This document shows positions 10,017 through 18,787 of a stretch of 44,906 nucleotides of DNA, one piece after another. How positions within the stretch are numbered: position 1 is the stretch's first letter; each line of letters begins with the position of its first letter. The stretch lies in the NCBI GenBank assembly GCA_949287095.1, contig CASEFA010000001.1, positions 133,320-178,225 of the forward strand, written 5' to 3'. Origin of the DNA: an uncultured Bacillota bacterium (lineage in GTDB: Bacteria; Bacillota; Clostridia; Peptostreptococcales; Anaerovoracaceae). Both the position numbers and the translations under genes were made by a program. Below the pieces are notes generated by a model that saw only the letters and a program-made list of their open reading frames with translations, was not told where the DNA came from and did no database searches.

Positions 10017-10328
10017 TTACAGCTTAATCTCGATGTCAACGCCTGCAGGCAGATCGATCTTAGTGAGAGCGTCGGTAGTCTGAAGAGTTGCGTTGTTGAT
10101 GTCGATAAGTCTCTTATGGGTTCTCTGTTCAAACTGCTCTCTGCTGTCCTTATACTTATGAACCGCTCTTAAGATTGTCACTACTTCCTTCTCGGTAGGC
10201 AGTGGAATAGGTCCGGAAACGTCTGCTCCGGTCTTCTTGGCAGTCTCAACGATCTTCGCTGCGGACTGATCCAGCAGTGCGTGGTCATAAGCCTTAAGCT
10301 TGATTCTGATTTTCTGTAATTCGCTCAT
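10017..10328 (-). CDS. rpsJ: 30S ribosomal protein S10
   Basis: S10 is a 30S head protein that also takes part in transcription antitermination as NusE. The 103-aa product contains [42 protein letters not shown] and [16 protein letters not shown], all diagnostic. It is the first gene of the cluster and has an AGGAGG-type site (TTTTTCCTCC on the plus strand) before the ATG at 10328. Confidence 0.98.
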   Translation of the reverse strand: MSELQKIRIKLKAYDHALLDQSAAKIVETAKKTGADVSGPIPLPTEKEVVTILRAVHKYKDSREQFEQRTHKRLIDINNATLQTTDALTKIDLPAGVDIEIKL

Positions 10329-10569
10329 TTTTTCCTCCTAAACGATTCTGTACTGTTTTCGCTATACTTGTACAAGGTGCTCCGTGCCCGCTCTTTCAAG
10401 GCATGTAGCGATTTTGCCTGCTCTGTACACGCCTCCGTGCGTTTCTTTATTTTTTACACAAAGCAAAAGCCGGCGAACACCTTCCGCCCCCATCTGGTGA
10501 GGACTTCTCGGCAGGAATTACCTGATAGCACAGCAACTTCCTGCGTCATCGCCTAAAGCAAGCCATATA

Positions 10570-10598
10570 AGTATATAATAAAGAAAACCGTAATGCAA
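10570..10598 (-). promoter_or_regulatory. Probable sigma-A promoter of the S10-spc cluster
   Basis: On the minus strand, TTGCAT (10598-10593) and TATACT (10575-10570) are 17 nt apart. A start near 10563 would give a leader of about 230 nt before rpsJ. The leader contains GCACGGAG twice (about 10380-10440), but I could not define a known regulatory fold in it. Confidence 0.55.
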
Positions 10599-10916
10599 CA
10601 CTTTTTTCAAATCTTTTTCGCGGTATTTTCGGGTTTTTTCCGGAGAGAAACGGCGATTTTCAGGGGGTTAGGGGACGTGAGTATGCACACGGATACGGGC
10701 GTTTGGTAAAGCGGTGGCGGGTGGTGGCTTTGGGTAGTACGGCCGGCAGCGGGACGCGGTACTCTGGGCCGCGGGGGCCGCCCCGCTAAAGGGTGTAGCG
10801 CGTGGGTCTGGGCCGCAAGGCCATGTTTTCCGGTTCGCGGCCCACGTATTTTACTGCGATTTACATACCTGAAGGCAACAACGTATCAGGGTTCATCAAA
10901 ATGTGCAGTCTGTAAT

Positions 10917-10962
10917 GTTTTGCATAACCCCATAATTTGGCCGAAGTGCAGTTATGCAAAAC
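10917..10962. repeat. 12-bp perfect inverted repeat, 22-bp spacer
   Basis: GTTTTGCATAAC (10917-10928) is matched by GTTATGCAAAAC (10951-10962). Outside the arms, TGTAA and TTACA extend the symmetry with one slipped base. It could be an RNA hairpin, a protein-binding site or the end of a small mobile element. Confidence 0.75.
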
Positions 10963-11187
10963 TTACATATTTCAACTCGCTGACCTTAACTGAGTTATGG
11001 AAAAACGTTAGCTGTATGCCAGTAACCATAACCGAGGCCCTGTCAGCTTTTGTTTTACGATGTTTGCAGCTGATTTTTAGCAGAAATTTACCATTTACTG
11101 TTAGTGTCAGTTCCGGATTCCCGTTTGACGCTGCCATTTAACTCCTGATTTCTGTTTCGATTATGGAAAACCATTTTAGATTATCGT

Positions 11188-11214
11188 TTCAACCATAACT
11201 CTGTTATGGTTGAA
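11188..11214. repeat. 12-bp perfect inverted repeat, 3-bp loop
   Basis: TTCAACCATAAC (11188-11199), the loop TCT, then GTTATGGTTGAA (11203-11214). It shares the CCATAAC/GTTATGG core with other nearby copies: AGTTATGGAAAA at 10993-11004 and its exact reverse complement at 11233-11244. No T-run follows on either strand. Confidence 0.8.
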
Positions 11215-11426
11215 GCATTGATTTTAATAGTATTTTCCATAACTGCAATAGAAAAGAGCGGAGGGTTTATCATCCGCCCAAATGGGTTTGTGATTAGATT
11301 GCTGATGCTTCAATATGAAAGGCAGCCTTCGTGTCCATTGTCATATGGTCTTACGGACTCATCGCACGTCGCGTTTGATTGGCGCGTATTCTTTCGCTGT
11401 GTCCCCCATTCGGATGGCTGCGAAAG

Positions 11427-11549
11427 GGCATCCATCGCGATAGCCGAAGAAGAAACTCCGATGCCTGTACCGCACACACTGACATTTTCACCTGGCGCAT
11501 GAAGATAACGGGCAACACCATTTCCACACCACCCGTAGCCGACAACTAC
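11427..11549 (-). pseudogene. Degraded fragment resembling the NAD-binding segment of adenosylhomocysteinase
   Basis: The minus-strand frame reads VVVGYGWCGNGVARYLHAPG, then ENVSVCGTGIG and a SAIAMDA segment. This resembles the adenosylhomocysteinase segment VVAGYGWCGKGVA...G(A)NV(I)V followed by a (K)AxEAxMDG segment. Nothing else of the roughly 420-residue enzyme is present in frame. Just upstream in another frame (11546-11653) is a protein-like run containing AAFPEEICDVLGLREYEKG that ends in TAG. I read this as debris of a lost locus; a chance match to the glycine-rich motif is possible. Confidence 0.4.
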
Positions 11550-11758
11550 GAAGTGCCGGACAGCGTAATGTATTCGCCCTTTTCGTATTCCCGAAGACCG
11601 AGCACGTCGCAAATCTCCTCCGGAAATGCGGCGTCCAAACCGAGTTGTGGTACTTTGTTACGCCAGCACTGCGTCCAATGCAGTTTTTACTTAACTAACC
11701 TCTACGGCAGATGGCTTTTCTAATCCCCATCATATCTTCAAACATTCTGATTTATCAC

Positions 11759-11786
11759 TTGTTTTTTCGGCGACAGGCTATATAAT
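11759..11786 (+). promoter_or_regulatory. Probable sigma-A promoter of the rocB-like gene
   Basis: TTGTTT (11759-11764) and TATAAT (11781-11786) are 16 nt apart, about 60 nt upstream of the peptidase start codon. I saw no -24/-12 element here, so this operon does not share the sigma-54 type of the island downstream. Confidence 0.5.
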
Positions 11787-11842
11787 TATTATTATGATTT
11801 TACTTTATCACTTCATCGTACGAAAGGAGGCTTGCACAGCTT

Positions 11843-13519
11843 ATGATTTCAAAGGAAAACTTATACAACCTGATGAAGGCTCTTATCAAAGTGCCCGGTG
11901 TTTCCGGAACGCCGTCGGAGGTTCCCGTTGCGGGTGCCATTAAAGATTTAGTCATGGAGATACCGTATTTCAGGGCGCACCCGGAAAATGTGAAGCTGGT
12001 TCCCGTGGAGAAGGATCATCTCGGCAGGTCGATAGTCACGGCTTATATGGAACTTGCTCCGGAATCGAAGGAAACCGTTATACTTACGGGTCACTACGAC
12101 GTGGTGGACGTGGAGGAGTACGGAAGCCTGAAGGATTACGCCTTTGATCTGGACGAGATAAACGCAAGGATCAGTGAGCTTCCCATGGACGATGACAGCA
12201 GAAAAGACCTGGAAAGCGGAAAGTGGATTTTCGGCAGAGGCACTGCGGATATGAAGTTCGGCCACGCCCTCTGCATCGAACTTATGAGGCATTTTGACGA
12301 GGAGACAAAGAAGGCCGCAGAGGCGGGAGACAAGCCTCCTCTGAACGGCAACCTGCTCTACGTTGCGGTATGCGGTGAGGAGACCAACTCCGAAGGCATG
12401 CTCCAGGCCGTATCGTTTTTAAACGATTTTGAAAGAGAAAAAGGCGTACACTACAAAGCTTTTCTCCTTACGGAGTGCTTCATGTCCGACGACCCGTCCC
12501 GGGACACCGATAAATACATCCACTACGGTGCGTCGGGCAAGGTTATGCCGATGTTCTTCTTTGCAGGAGAAGCGTGCCACGGAGCCGAGCCGTTTATGGG
12601 CATCGACCCGGATCTCATGGCCTGCGAGGTCTACAGGCGCATGCACCTGAATCCGGAGTTCTGCCAGACCAGTATGGGCGAGATTACTCCGCCTCCAGTG
12701 TGCCTCAGCTTCAGGGATATGAAGCCTACCTACTCGGTTTCGACGCCTCTTTATACGGCTTCCTACTATAACCTTGTGACGGTAAAGCTTAACCCGGCCG
12801 AGGTAATGGAGAAGCTCCTGCGAATAGGCCGGGAGGCTTTTGAAGCGTCTAAAGATTTTGTCGGAGCAAAGGCGGCAGAATACAAAAAAGCCACCGGCGC
12901 CGACCCCGTAGTATACGACGCCGAGACATGCGTTGTCACCTTCAGGGAACTCTACGAGCAGGCATGTGCAGATTTTGAGGGAGGAAAGGGCGCTCTGGAC
13001 GGCCGCATAAGAGAGCTTGCGGACGGGATGATTTCCGGCGGCGCCGAGATTCAGACCGTAAGCGTGCAGATAGTAAAGACCGTTTACGAAGCCATGAAAG
13101 CGAAGAAGCCTGCCATCGTCGTAGCCGTAATTCCGCCTTACTACCCTGACGTTTACATTCCCCGGGATGATAAGGACGCAGCAGAGCTTCTCGCGGCGTG
13201 CGGAAGAATCATAGACTACGCCGGCGAAAAATACGGCGAAACGCTTAAAATGAAGAATTACTATATGGGAATTTCGGATATGTGCTACACAGGACTTGCG
13301 GAAGGAATGAACTTCGATTCCCTGTTCGAGAATCTGGTGGGAATCGGCAGCATATATCAGTTCCCGGAGGACGCTTTGAGAAAATTCCGCGTGCCCGGCA
13401 TAGTGCTCGGCGGGTACGGAAAGGATTTTCATAAACATACGGAAAGGCTGGAAAGGCACTACAACTTCGACGTTCTTCCGGACCTTTACGACAGGCTCAT
13501 AAGGGACCTGCTGAAGTAG
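11843..13519 (+). CDS. rocB: M20-family peptidase, RocB-like
   Basis: This 558-aa protein matches the length and layout of RocB, an M20 metallohydrolase associated with arginine utilisation in Bacillus; its exact reaction is not settled. Visible M20 features are the metal-binding TGHYDVV (about residue 91), GRGTADMKFG (about 132) for the bridging Asp, and VAVCGEETNSEG (about 175) with the catalytic Glu pair. The ATG at 11843 has AAAGGAGG upstream. It is followed after 29 nt by an amino-acid permease, suggesting a short peptide or amino-acid use operon. The gene symbol is by similarity of architecture only. Confidence 0.8.
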   Translation: MISKENLYNLMKALIKVPGVSGTPSEVPVAGAIKDLVMEIPYFRAHPENVKLVPVEKDHLGRSIVTAYMELAPESKETVILTGHYDVVDVEEYGSLKDYAFDLDEINARISELPMDDDSRKDLESGKWIFGRGTADMKFGHALCIELMRHFDEETKKAAEAGDKPPLNGNLLYVAVCGEETNSEGMLQAVSFLNDFEREKGVHYKAFLLTECFMSDDPSRDTDKYIHYGASGKVMPMFFFAGEACHGAEPFMGIDPDLMACEVYRRMHLNPEFCQTSMGEITPPPVCLSFRDMKPTYSVSTPLYTASYYNLVTVKLNPAEVMEKLLRIGREAFEASKDFVGAKAAEYKKATGADPVVYDAETCVVTFRELYEQACADFEGGKGALDGRIRELADGMISGGAEIQTVSVQIVKTVYEAMKAKKPAIVVAVIPPYYPDVYIPRDDKDAAELLAACGRIIDYAGEKYGETLKMKNYYMGISDMCYTGLAEGMNFDSLFENLVGIGSIYQFPEDALRKFRVPGIVLGGYGKDFHKHTERLERHYNFDVLPDLYDRLIRDLLK

Positions 13520-13548
13520 GTTTTTGCATGTGAAAGGAGTGTTTTACG

Positions 13549-14967
13549 ATGAGCAAAAATGACAAAATCCCTTGTATTGAAAACGTCATGAAAACCAGCA
13601 CCGGTCTTAAGAGGACCATGACCACAAAGGCTGCAATCATGACAGGTGTAGGTTCCACCATCGGAACCGGACTTTTCTTAAGCTCCGGCGACGTAATCGG
13701 AACCGCAGGCCCGGGCGGCGCCCTGGTTGCCTACCTTATCGGCGGTATTATCGTATTTCTTATGACATCGTGTCTGGGCGAGCTTTCCTCCGCCATGCCG
13801 GTTGCGGGAAGCCTTCAGGCATATTCCTCCGAATTTATCAGTCCTGCCATGGGCTTCACCATCGGCTGGGTAAACTGGGTAGGCGCGGCGGCCACCATAA
13901 CGGCTCAGGTAGTAGCGGCGGCAATCATTATGCGGGATATTATCCCGAACTCTCCGACGTGGCTGTGGATAGTCATATTCTCGGCGCTGCTTTTCTTCCT
14001 CAACGTGCTTAACGCAAAGGCTTTCGGCGACATCTCGTTCTGGGTGTCCAGCATTAAGCTGATTGTCATTGTGGTATTTATCATAATCGGTATTGCCATG
14101 ATGCTGGGTCTCGTCGGAAGCGAAGCCGTAGGATTTTCCAACTACACTGACCACGGCGGACTGTTCCCTGCAGGCGCTGCAGGTATCGGCGCGGTAATCC
14201 TCTCCTCCTTCTACGCTTATGCAGGAACCGAGGTAGTTGCGTCCAGCGCGGGAGAAATCAAAAACGAAAAGGATATGCCTAAGGCAATCAACCTTACTCT
14301 TCTCCTTCTCATCGCAGCGACGATTCTGAGCATCGCCATCATCGCAGCTCTTCTCCCTTGGGAAAAGGCTACGGTACTTGGAAGCCCGTTTGCATACGTA
14401 TTCAGAGAAGCAGGCATCAACGGAGCCGCTCTTCTCATCAACATCGTGGCTCTTATCGCTGCCCTGACCTCCGGAAACTACTTCACCTATGCCTGCGCAA
14501 GATACATGTGGTCCATGTCCAAGTACAAGCAGGCTCCGAAGTTCTTCGAGAAGACCGCAAAGAACGGCGTTCCTATCAGAGCGCTTGTCATCAGCATGAT
14601 CTTCTCCATGGTGGGAATCATCTCCCAGTTCGTTGCAGAAGATACCGTTTACCTCTTCATCGTATACTTCATCGGAGGAGGAAACATCTTCATGTACTCC
14701 GTAATCTGCATCTGCCAGTACAGATTCAGAAAACGCTTCATCGCAGAGGGCGGTAACCTGAACGACCTGAACTACAAGGTTCTCTCCTTCCCTCTCATTC
14801 CTATCCTGGGAGTTCTGGCATTCCTCGCAATGCTGGTCGTAACTCTCATGGATCCGAGCCAGGCAACGGCCATCTACGTATGCGCACCTTGCTACCTTGC
14901 AATCTACATCTTCTCCGTATTCTTTACGAAGAAGCATAACGTAAAGGCTGCAAATCTGGACATCTAA
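13549..14967 (+). CDS. APC-superfamily amino-acid permease
   Basis: This is a 472-aa polytopic membrane protein with about 12 hydrophobic segments, most likely an amino-acid/proton symporter. The N-terminal GVGSTIGTGLFLSSGDVIGTAG is the conserved APC helix-1 motif, and YAYAGTEVVASSAGEIKN is the typical segment around helix 6. The substrate cannot be read from the sequence. The RocB-like gene 29 nt upstream suggests arginine, ornithine or a related amino acid. The ribosome binding site is GAAAGGAG. A strong terminator follows. Confidence 0.88.
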   Translation: MSKNDKIPCIENVMKTSTGLKRTMTTKAAIMTGVGSTIGTGLFLSSGDVIGTAGPGGALVAYLIGGIIVFLMTSCLGELSSAMPVAGSLQAYSSEFISPAMGFTIGWVNWVGAAATITAQVVAAAIIMRDIIPNSPTWLWIVIFSALLFFLNVLNAKAFGDISFWVSSIKLIVIVVFIIIGIAMMLGLVGSEAVGFSNYTDHGGLFPAGAAGIGAVILSSFYAYAGTEVVASSAGEIKNEKDMPKAINLTLLLLIAATILSIAIIAALLPWEKATVLGSPFAYVFREAGINGAALLINIVALIAALTSGNYFTYACARYMWSMSKYKQAPKFFEKTAKNGVPIRALVISMIFSMVGIISQFVAEDTVYLFIVYFIGGGNIFMYSVICICQYRFRKRFIAEGGNLNDLNYKVLSFPLIPILGVLAFLAMLVVTLMDPSQATAIYVCAPCYLAIYIFSVFFTKKHNVKAANLDI

Positions 14968-14984
14968 GGATTTTGTAATAAATT

Positions 14985-15015
14985 CCGGCGCAACGCGCGG
15001 CAAAGGCTGCGCCGG
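14985..15015. repeat. Inverted repeat after the permease gene
   Basis: CCGGCGCA (14985-14992) and TGCGCCGG (15008-15015) form a perfect 8-bp stem just upstream of the terminator. It may help stabilise the transcript end. Confidence 0.5.
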
Positions 15016-15026
15016 CACCTGAAAGA

Positions 15027-15073
15027 AAAGGATAGCATTGACTTAAGCCTCGCTTGTCTGCTATCCTTTTTTT
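15027..15073 (+). terminator. Rho-independent terminator after the permease gene
   Basis: AAAGGATAGCA (15027-15037) pairs perfectly with TGCTATCCTTT (15059-15069) and is followed by more T residues. It separates the rocB-permease pair from the MFS gene. Confidence 0.85.
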
Positions 15074-15135
15074 GTATGCGGCTTTTTATACGACAAAATG
15101 CGTTGCCCTGAGACGCAGCCTACGGAGGAGAAGTT

Positions 15136-16302
15136 ATGGGAAATCTTGAAAGTCATAAAAGGAATATCGGAAAAGCGGGAATAGCCGCCATCATGCTTAT
15201 GAGCAGTCTGACCGTAATGGTGGGAAACGCCATAACCCCGGCCCTTCCCGAGCTTGGCGAGGTCTGCGGTCTCGGAAGCTTCGCGTCATGGCTGGTGACG
15301 GCTCCCGCCTTAGGCGTAGTCGCAACCTCTATTCTGTTCGGAAAGCTCATAGACAGAACCGGCCCGTACAAAATCGGCGTTTTCGGGCTGCTTCTTTACG
15401 GAATCACCGGCGTCCTCGGAGCGTTCATGCCGAACGCGGCGCTATTGTTTCTGGACCGCTTTATCTTAGGCGCGGCAACGGCTGCCGTCATGAGCGCGGG
15501 AGTCACCCTCATCGCCGGCTTCTTCAAGGGCGAAATGCAGCTTAAGATACTGTCCCTTCAGGGAATGTCAATGGAGTTCGGCGGAGTAATATTCCTCGGA
15601 GTCAGCGGATTTCTGGCGGATTATTCGTGGAAGGCGCCGTTTTTCATATACGGAATGGGGTTCCTGGCTTTGATTATGATACTCGCCTTCGTTCCGGCGC
15701 TTGGGCCTATTTCAAAGATGACGGAAGGCGGCGGCGATGAATCCGTCGTCAAAGGCGGCGTACCCCTCCCTCTCATCTTGCTCGTAGCATTTCTGGGAAT
15801 GCTCATGTTCTTCACGGCCATGGTGTCCCTTCCTATATACATGCAGAACTCTCTCGGCTACAGCCCGTCCTTTACCGGCTACTATCTTGCGGTTCTGGAT
15901 CTTATCGCAGTTCTGGCGGCAGGCTTTATGCCGAAAATCGTCACAAGGTTCGGGTCCAAAGGCTGCCTTACCGCAGCCTTCGCGTGCTACTGCATCGCCT
16001 ACCTGCTCTACTTTGCTTCTTCCGCAAAGATCGTGCTGGGTCTTGCCGTAGTGTTTATGGGTCTGGGCTTCGGCCTCTCCACGCCGCTCTTTAACAGCCT
16101 TGTGGTCAGCAAAAGCACTGCGGAGAGAAAGGGCTTAAACGCCAGCCTCTGCACCATGGCCATGTTTTCGGGCCAGTTTCTTTCGGCCATGCTGGTCTCG
16201 TTCATAGCGGGACGCTCTCTGTTCGCAACAGCTGCAATAATAGCCGCCGTTATCGGAGTCTGCATTCTTCCTGTGCAGCGGCACTTTGACAAAAGGCGCT
16301 GA
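15136..16302 (+). CDS. MFS transporter
   Basis: This is a 388-aa, roughly 12-helix major facilitator protein. GKLIDRTGPYKIG (about residue 75) is the loop 2-3 MFS motif. Proline- and glycine-rich helices and the LGFGLSTPLFNSLV segment near helix 10 suggest a drug/metabolite exporter of the DHA1/DHA2 kind, but the substrate is unknown. GGAGGAG precedes the ATG. The last 25 codons lie inside the left direct repeat of the island; the right repeat carries a second copy of this gene end, so this intact gene marks the pre-insertion locus. Confidence 0.85.
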   Translation: MGNLESHKRNIGKAGIAAIMLMSSLTVMVGNAITPALPELGEVCGLGSFASWLVTAPALGVVATSILFGKLIDRTGPYKIGVFGLLLYGITGVLGAFMPNAALLFLDRFILGAATAAVMSAGVTLIAGFFKGEMQLKILSLQGMSMEFGGVIFLGVSGFLADYSWKAPFFIYGMGFLALIMILAFVPALGPISKMTEGGGDESVVKGGVPLPLILLVAFLGMLMFFTAMVSLPIYMQNSLGYSPSFTGYYLAVLDLIAVLAAGFMPKIVTRFGSKGCLTAAFACYCIAYLLYFASSAKIVLGLAVVFMGLGFGLSTPLFNSLVVSKSTAERKGLNASLCTMAMFSGQFLSAMLVSFIAGRSLFATAAIIAAVIGVCILPVQRHFDKRR

Positions 16303-16474
16303 AACCCCAGTGCGGGTCAAGGCGATATTTTACAAAACAGCTATCGTTACGCAAAAAAGTCAAGGTTTCCGGGCATTAGACGCCTGAAATCCTTGACCTT
16401 TCGGTTATTTACGGCCGGAATTGTCAAGTTTCGCCTTGACACAATCTGCCATATCTTCAGTTTTTGTCAAAGTC
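16226..16474. repeat. Left 249-bp direct repeat bounding the island
   Basis: This segment recurs at 28879-29127 at a constant offset of 12,653 bases, with no gaps and 6 mismatches (about 97.6% identity). It covers the MFS gene end and its 3' flank. It includes hairpins built from the repeated heptamer GTCAAGG/CCTTGAC: 16359-16369 with 16386-16397, and 16423-16428 with 16435-16440. Confidence 0.95.
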
Positions 16475-16556
16475 TGCTACATGCGACAAACCATCTTGCA
16501 GCGCTCGTTGTTCTTGCATTTATCTTTCCGTCAAATGCAACCCTACTGATGCGAAG

Positions 16557-17933
16557 TTACAAGAGTTTTTTCACATCTTCCATATATCGACTGTAATCTT
16601 TTCCCCGCCTTCGGAGTTCTAACGCTTTCAACAAGGAGCTGAACGTATTTTTATTTACCGGAAATACTTTAAGCGCAAAATATCCGATTATAAAGCAAAT
16701 TGACGGTACCAGGATATACGCAGCATTCAGAAACATCTTCACTGATTCGGGCTGTATTCCCAACGTCGAATTGAACCCGAAAATCTCAAGAAACACTCCG
16801 AACACCTGAACTATTATGGCAGTAATTAGTGTGCCGAGTACTGACACCATTGACATTATATCTCCCTCTCGCCTTTTGGAATTCTTAAATTCGTCCACCT
16901 CCACCACATCATAGAAAATAGAATTGCTAAGCTGCCAGAAGCTGGTCTGCGTCATGGCAAACGCGATTATGTACATTATTCCCCCTGCCAAAGTCTCTGG
17001 TATGGTAAAATACACGATACACCCCACTGTACCTGAAAAAAGAAATATGATTTTCTGCTGAACTGCTTTACCTAAGTGCAAAGCCATTTTCCCTGCAATA
17101 GGTGTCATAATCACAAAAACGCATATGGTCAGTATGTACATATATGAGGAATACTTATTCCCCAGTCCAAGACAATTTTGCAGATAATACACCGTTCCTA
17201 CATTAAATAAAGAAAAAGCACATGTAAATGCAGCTTTATATACAATCAGAATTCTCATCGTTTTAAGTTTTGACAATTCGATGTAGCTTTTGATTATATT
17301 ACGGATTATTTTATCCTGTCTTTTTTCATGTTTTTGTGGATTTGCGGCATAGGACCGCGTCAGAAAAAAGGTTCCAAGCCAACTCGCACAGCATGCTACT
17401 GCGATTATCGTTCCAATAGCCTGCCAGCCTTCAGCTTCTGTTTGAAAAAAGTCCAAAATCATAAGGGGCATAACATATCCTATTGTGCTACCCAATATAG
17501 AGAATGCCCGAGTTATGGTTCGAAGACTGGTTCTCTCATCGTAGCCTGTCGCAATTTCGGCTCCAAACGCTCCTACAGGTATTTCATACGTGGCAAATAC
17601 GGCTCGGAATAAAATTGATAGCACAAGATAGTAGAAAAACATTATCGGTGCAGATGCATGAATAGTTCTCATGATCATCACCATTATGACAGGCATGCAT
17701 ATTGCCGAAACCAGAATAAACGGCCGTCGCCGTCCCATTCGAGAATTGCAGTTGTCCGATACATGTCCTACTATCATACCGGCAATAACCTCTACAAGCA
17801 ACGCGATAGATGAAACAGCTGCAGCCAGCGATGAATTCATACCGACGCAATTAGTCAGAAATACGACGAAGTACGCCGACATAAAGTTATATGTACTTCC
17901 GTCTCCAATATACCCTATTCCATATCCAATCAT
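16557..17933 (-). CDS. GPH (MelB-like) family sodium/cation symporter
   Basis: This 458-aa protein has about 12 hydrophobic helices. The start, MIGYGIGYIGDG, matches the first-helix GxGxGDxG-type motif of glycoside-pentoside-hexuronide symporters. SDNCNSRMGRRRPFIL (about residue 60) is the GPH loop 2-3 motif. The family moves sugars or sugar acids with Na+ or H+, though relatives carry other solutes. It is the last gene of the minus-strand unit, 91 nt after the TauE/SafE gene, and GGGAG lies 7 nt before the ATG. A few N-terminal residues are missing compared with longer relatives. The substrate is unknown. Confidence 0.8.
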   Translation of the reverse strand: MIGYGIGYIGDGSTYNFMSAYFVVFLTNCVGMNSSLAAAVSSIALLVEVIAGMIVGHVSDNCNSRMGRRRPFILVSAICMPVIMVMIMRTIHASAPIMFFYYLVLSILFRAVFATYEIPVGAFGAEIATGYDERTSLRTITRAFSILGSTIGYVMPLMILDFFQTEAEGWQAIGTIIAVACCASWLGTFFLTRSYAANPQKHEKRQDKIIRNIIKSYIELSKLKTMRILIVYKAAFTCAFSLFNVGTVYYLQNCLGLGNKYSSYMYILTICVFVIMTPIAGKMALHLGKAVQQKIIFLFSGTVGCIVYFTIPETLAGGIMYIIAFAMTQTSFWQLSNSIFYDVVEVDEFKNSKRREGDIMSMVSVLGTLITAIIVQVFGVFLEIFGFNSTLGIQPESVKMFLNAAYILVPSICFIIGYFALKVFPVNKNTFSSLLKALELRRRGKDYSRYMEDVKKLL

Positions 17934-18024
17934 ATAGCCGCTCCCGATTTTGAAAAAAACTAAAGTAATGGAAGAAGCATATAAATACTTCTCCCATCAT
18001 TATCCTCCGGTCATATTCGTACTC

Positions 18025-18768
18025 CTATATCACCATTAAAAGTGAAGAGAAAATTAAAACGATATTAATCAATAATCCAAAATGTTCGGAGTTTATTTTC
18101 TTAAGTGCGATATTTCCAGCAATCATCCCCAACACCACCGCCGGTGTCAAAATGGCCCATAACTTTAAAGCTGTACAAGGAATTCCTGTGGTAAGCATAC
18201 TCTGGGTAAGGAGGAAACCATTCAGAAAAATCCAGTATCCTGCCAGCGTACTTCTAAGCTCATCCTTATCGAAAATACTCTTTGACAGGAAAGCCACAAG
18301 CAATGGGCCGCCTATACCGTAAGAAGCCTGCATTGCTCCGCTACCTACGGGGAAAATATAGTGCCATAGTCGCAGTTTCCTTTGTATGACGTTTTTCTGC
18401 CTGCTGCGAAAAATTGAGAGAGAAGAGTGGGCGATAATAAACACAGCAAGCCCTATCTTCAACGGTTTAGAAGGAAAGCTGGCGACTATGGTATACCCTA
18501 TTATTGTTCCTAACGTGCCTGCAAGCAGCAGCGATATAAGAAGCATACGTTTATTTATCTTGTTTCGCTGTCTTATCAGTATGTAAACAGATTGAGCAAG
18601 TGTGAAAAACCACCCCACCGGTGTGAATATTTCCCTGGGAATGAGCAACAAGGCAAATGGCAAACAGAATACTGTAGCTCCAAAGCCTGTCACCTGCTGC
18701 TCGAAATACCCAAAGAACAAAATGGCTGATAACAATACAATTATCTTCCCGGTAAGTTCAATTTCCAT
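18025..18768 (-). CDS. TSUP (TauE/SafE) family membrane permease
   Basis: This 247-aa protein has about 8 hydrophobic segments. The two half-repeats carry the TSUP glycine motifs: QQVTGFGATVFCLPFALLL near residue 25 and GSGAMQASYGIGGPLLVAFL near residue 140. Characterised members move sulfite, sulfonates or other small organic anions. It lies 19 nt after oppF and so probably belongs to the same operon. It might export a product or counter-ion of the pathway, which is inference. Confidence 0.85.
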   Translation of the reverse strand: MEIELTGKIIVLLSAILFFGYFEQQVTGFGATVFCLPFALLLIPREIFTPVGWFFTLAQSVYILIRQRNKINKRMLLISLLLAGTLGTIIGYTIVASFPSKPLKIGLAVFIIAHSSLSIFRSRQKNVIQRKLRLWHYIFPVGSGAMQASYGIGGPLLVAFLSKSIFDKDELRSTLAGYWIFLNGFLLTQSMLTTGIPCTALKLWAILTPAVVLGMIAGNIALKKINSEHFGLLINIVLIFSSLLMVI

Positions 18769-18787
18769 CGAAGACTTCTCCTCTTGT

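Larger units (their letters stand above)
10600..11842. other. Long intergenic region with inverted repeats and gene debris
   Basis: I see no convincing intact gene in these 1.2 kb. 10700-10860 is GC-rich and can fold strongly: CGTGGG...CCGC near 10800 pairs with GCGGCCCACG near 10847. 10917-11244 carries repeated TTATGG/CCATAA motifs and two perfect inverted repeats. 11427-11653 holds minus-strand gene debris. A 61-codon minus-strand frame at 10952-11137 has an AGGAG before its ATG but no recognisable family. Confidence 0.6.

Noticed and set aside
10952-11137. 61-codon minus-strand frame with AGGAG before its ATG
   Set aside because: No recognisable family, it overlaps the inverted repeats, and its stop lies inside one repeat arm. 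I cannot separate it from chance.
10917-11244. CRISPR array
   Set aside because: The repeated motifs are short, in both orientations and unevenly spaced, and no cas gene is present.
12419-13459. 346-codon minus-strand frame inside the RocB-like gene
   Set aside because: Antisense shadow; the plus-strand gene has all M20 motifs and a good ribosome binding site.
11843-13519. Inclusion of the RocB-like and permease genes in the island regulon
   Set aside because: They lie outside the left repeat, have G/C-richer codons and show a sigma-A-like promoter, so the arginine link to the island is thematic only.
13678-15018. 446-codon minus-strand frame over the amino-acid permease
   Set aside because: Antisense shadow rich in Ser/Arg/Asp/His, with no hydrophobic or domain pattern.
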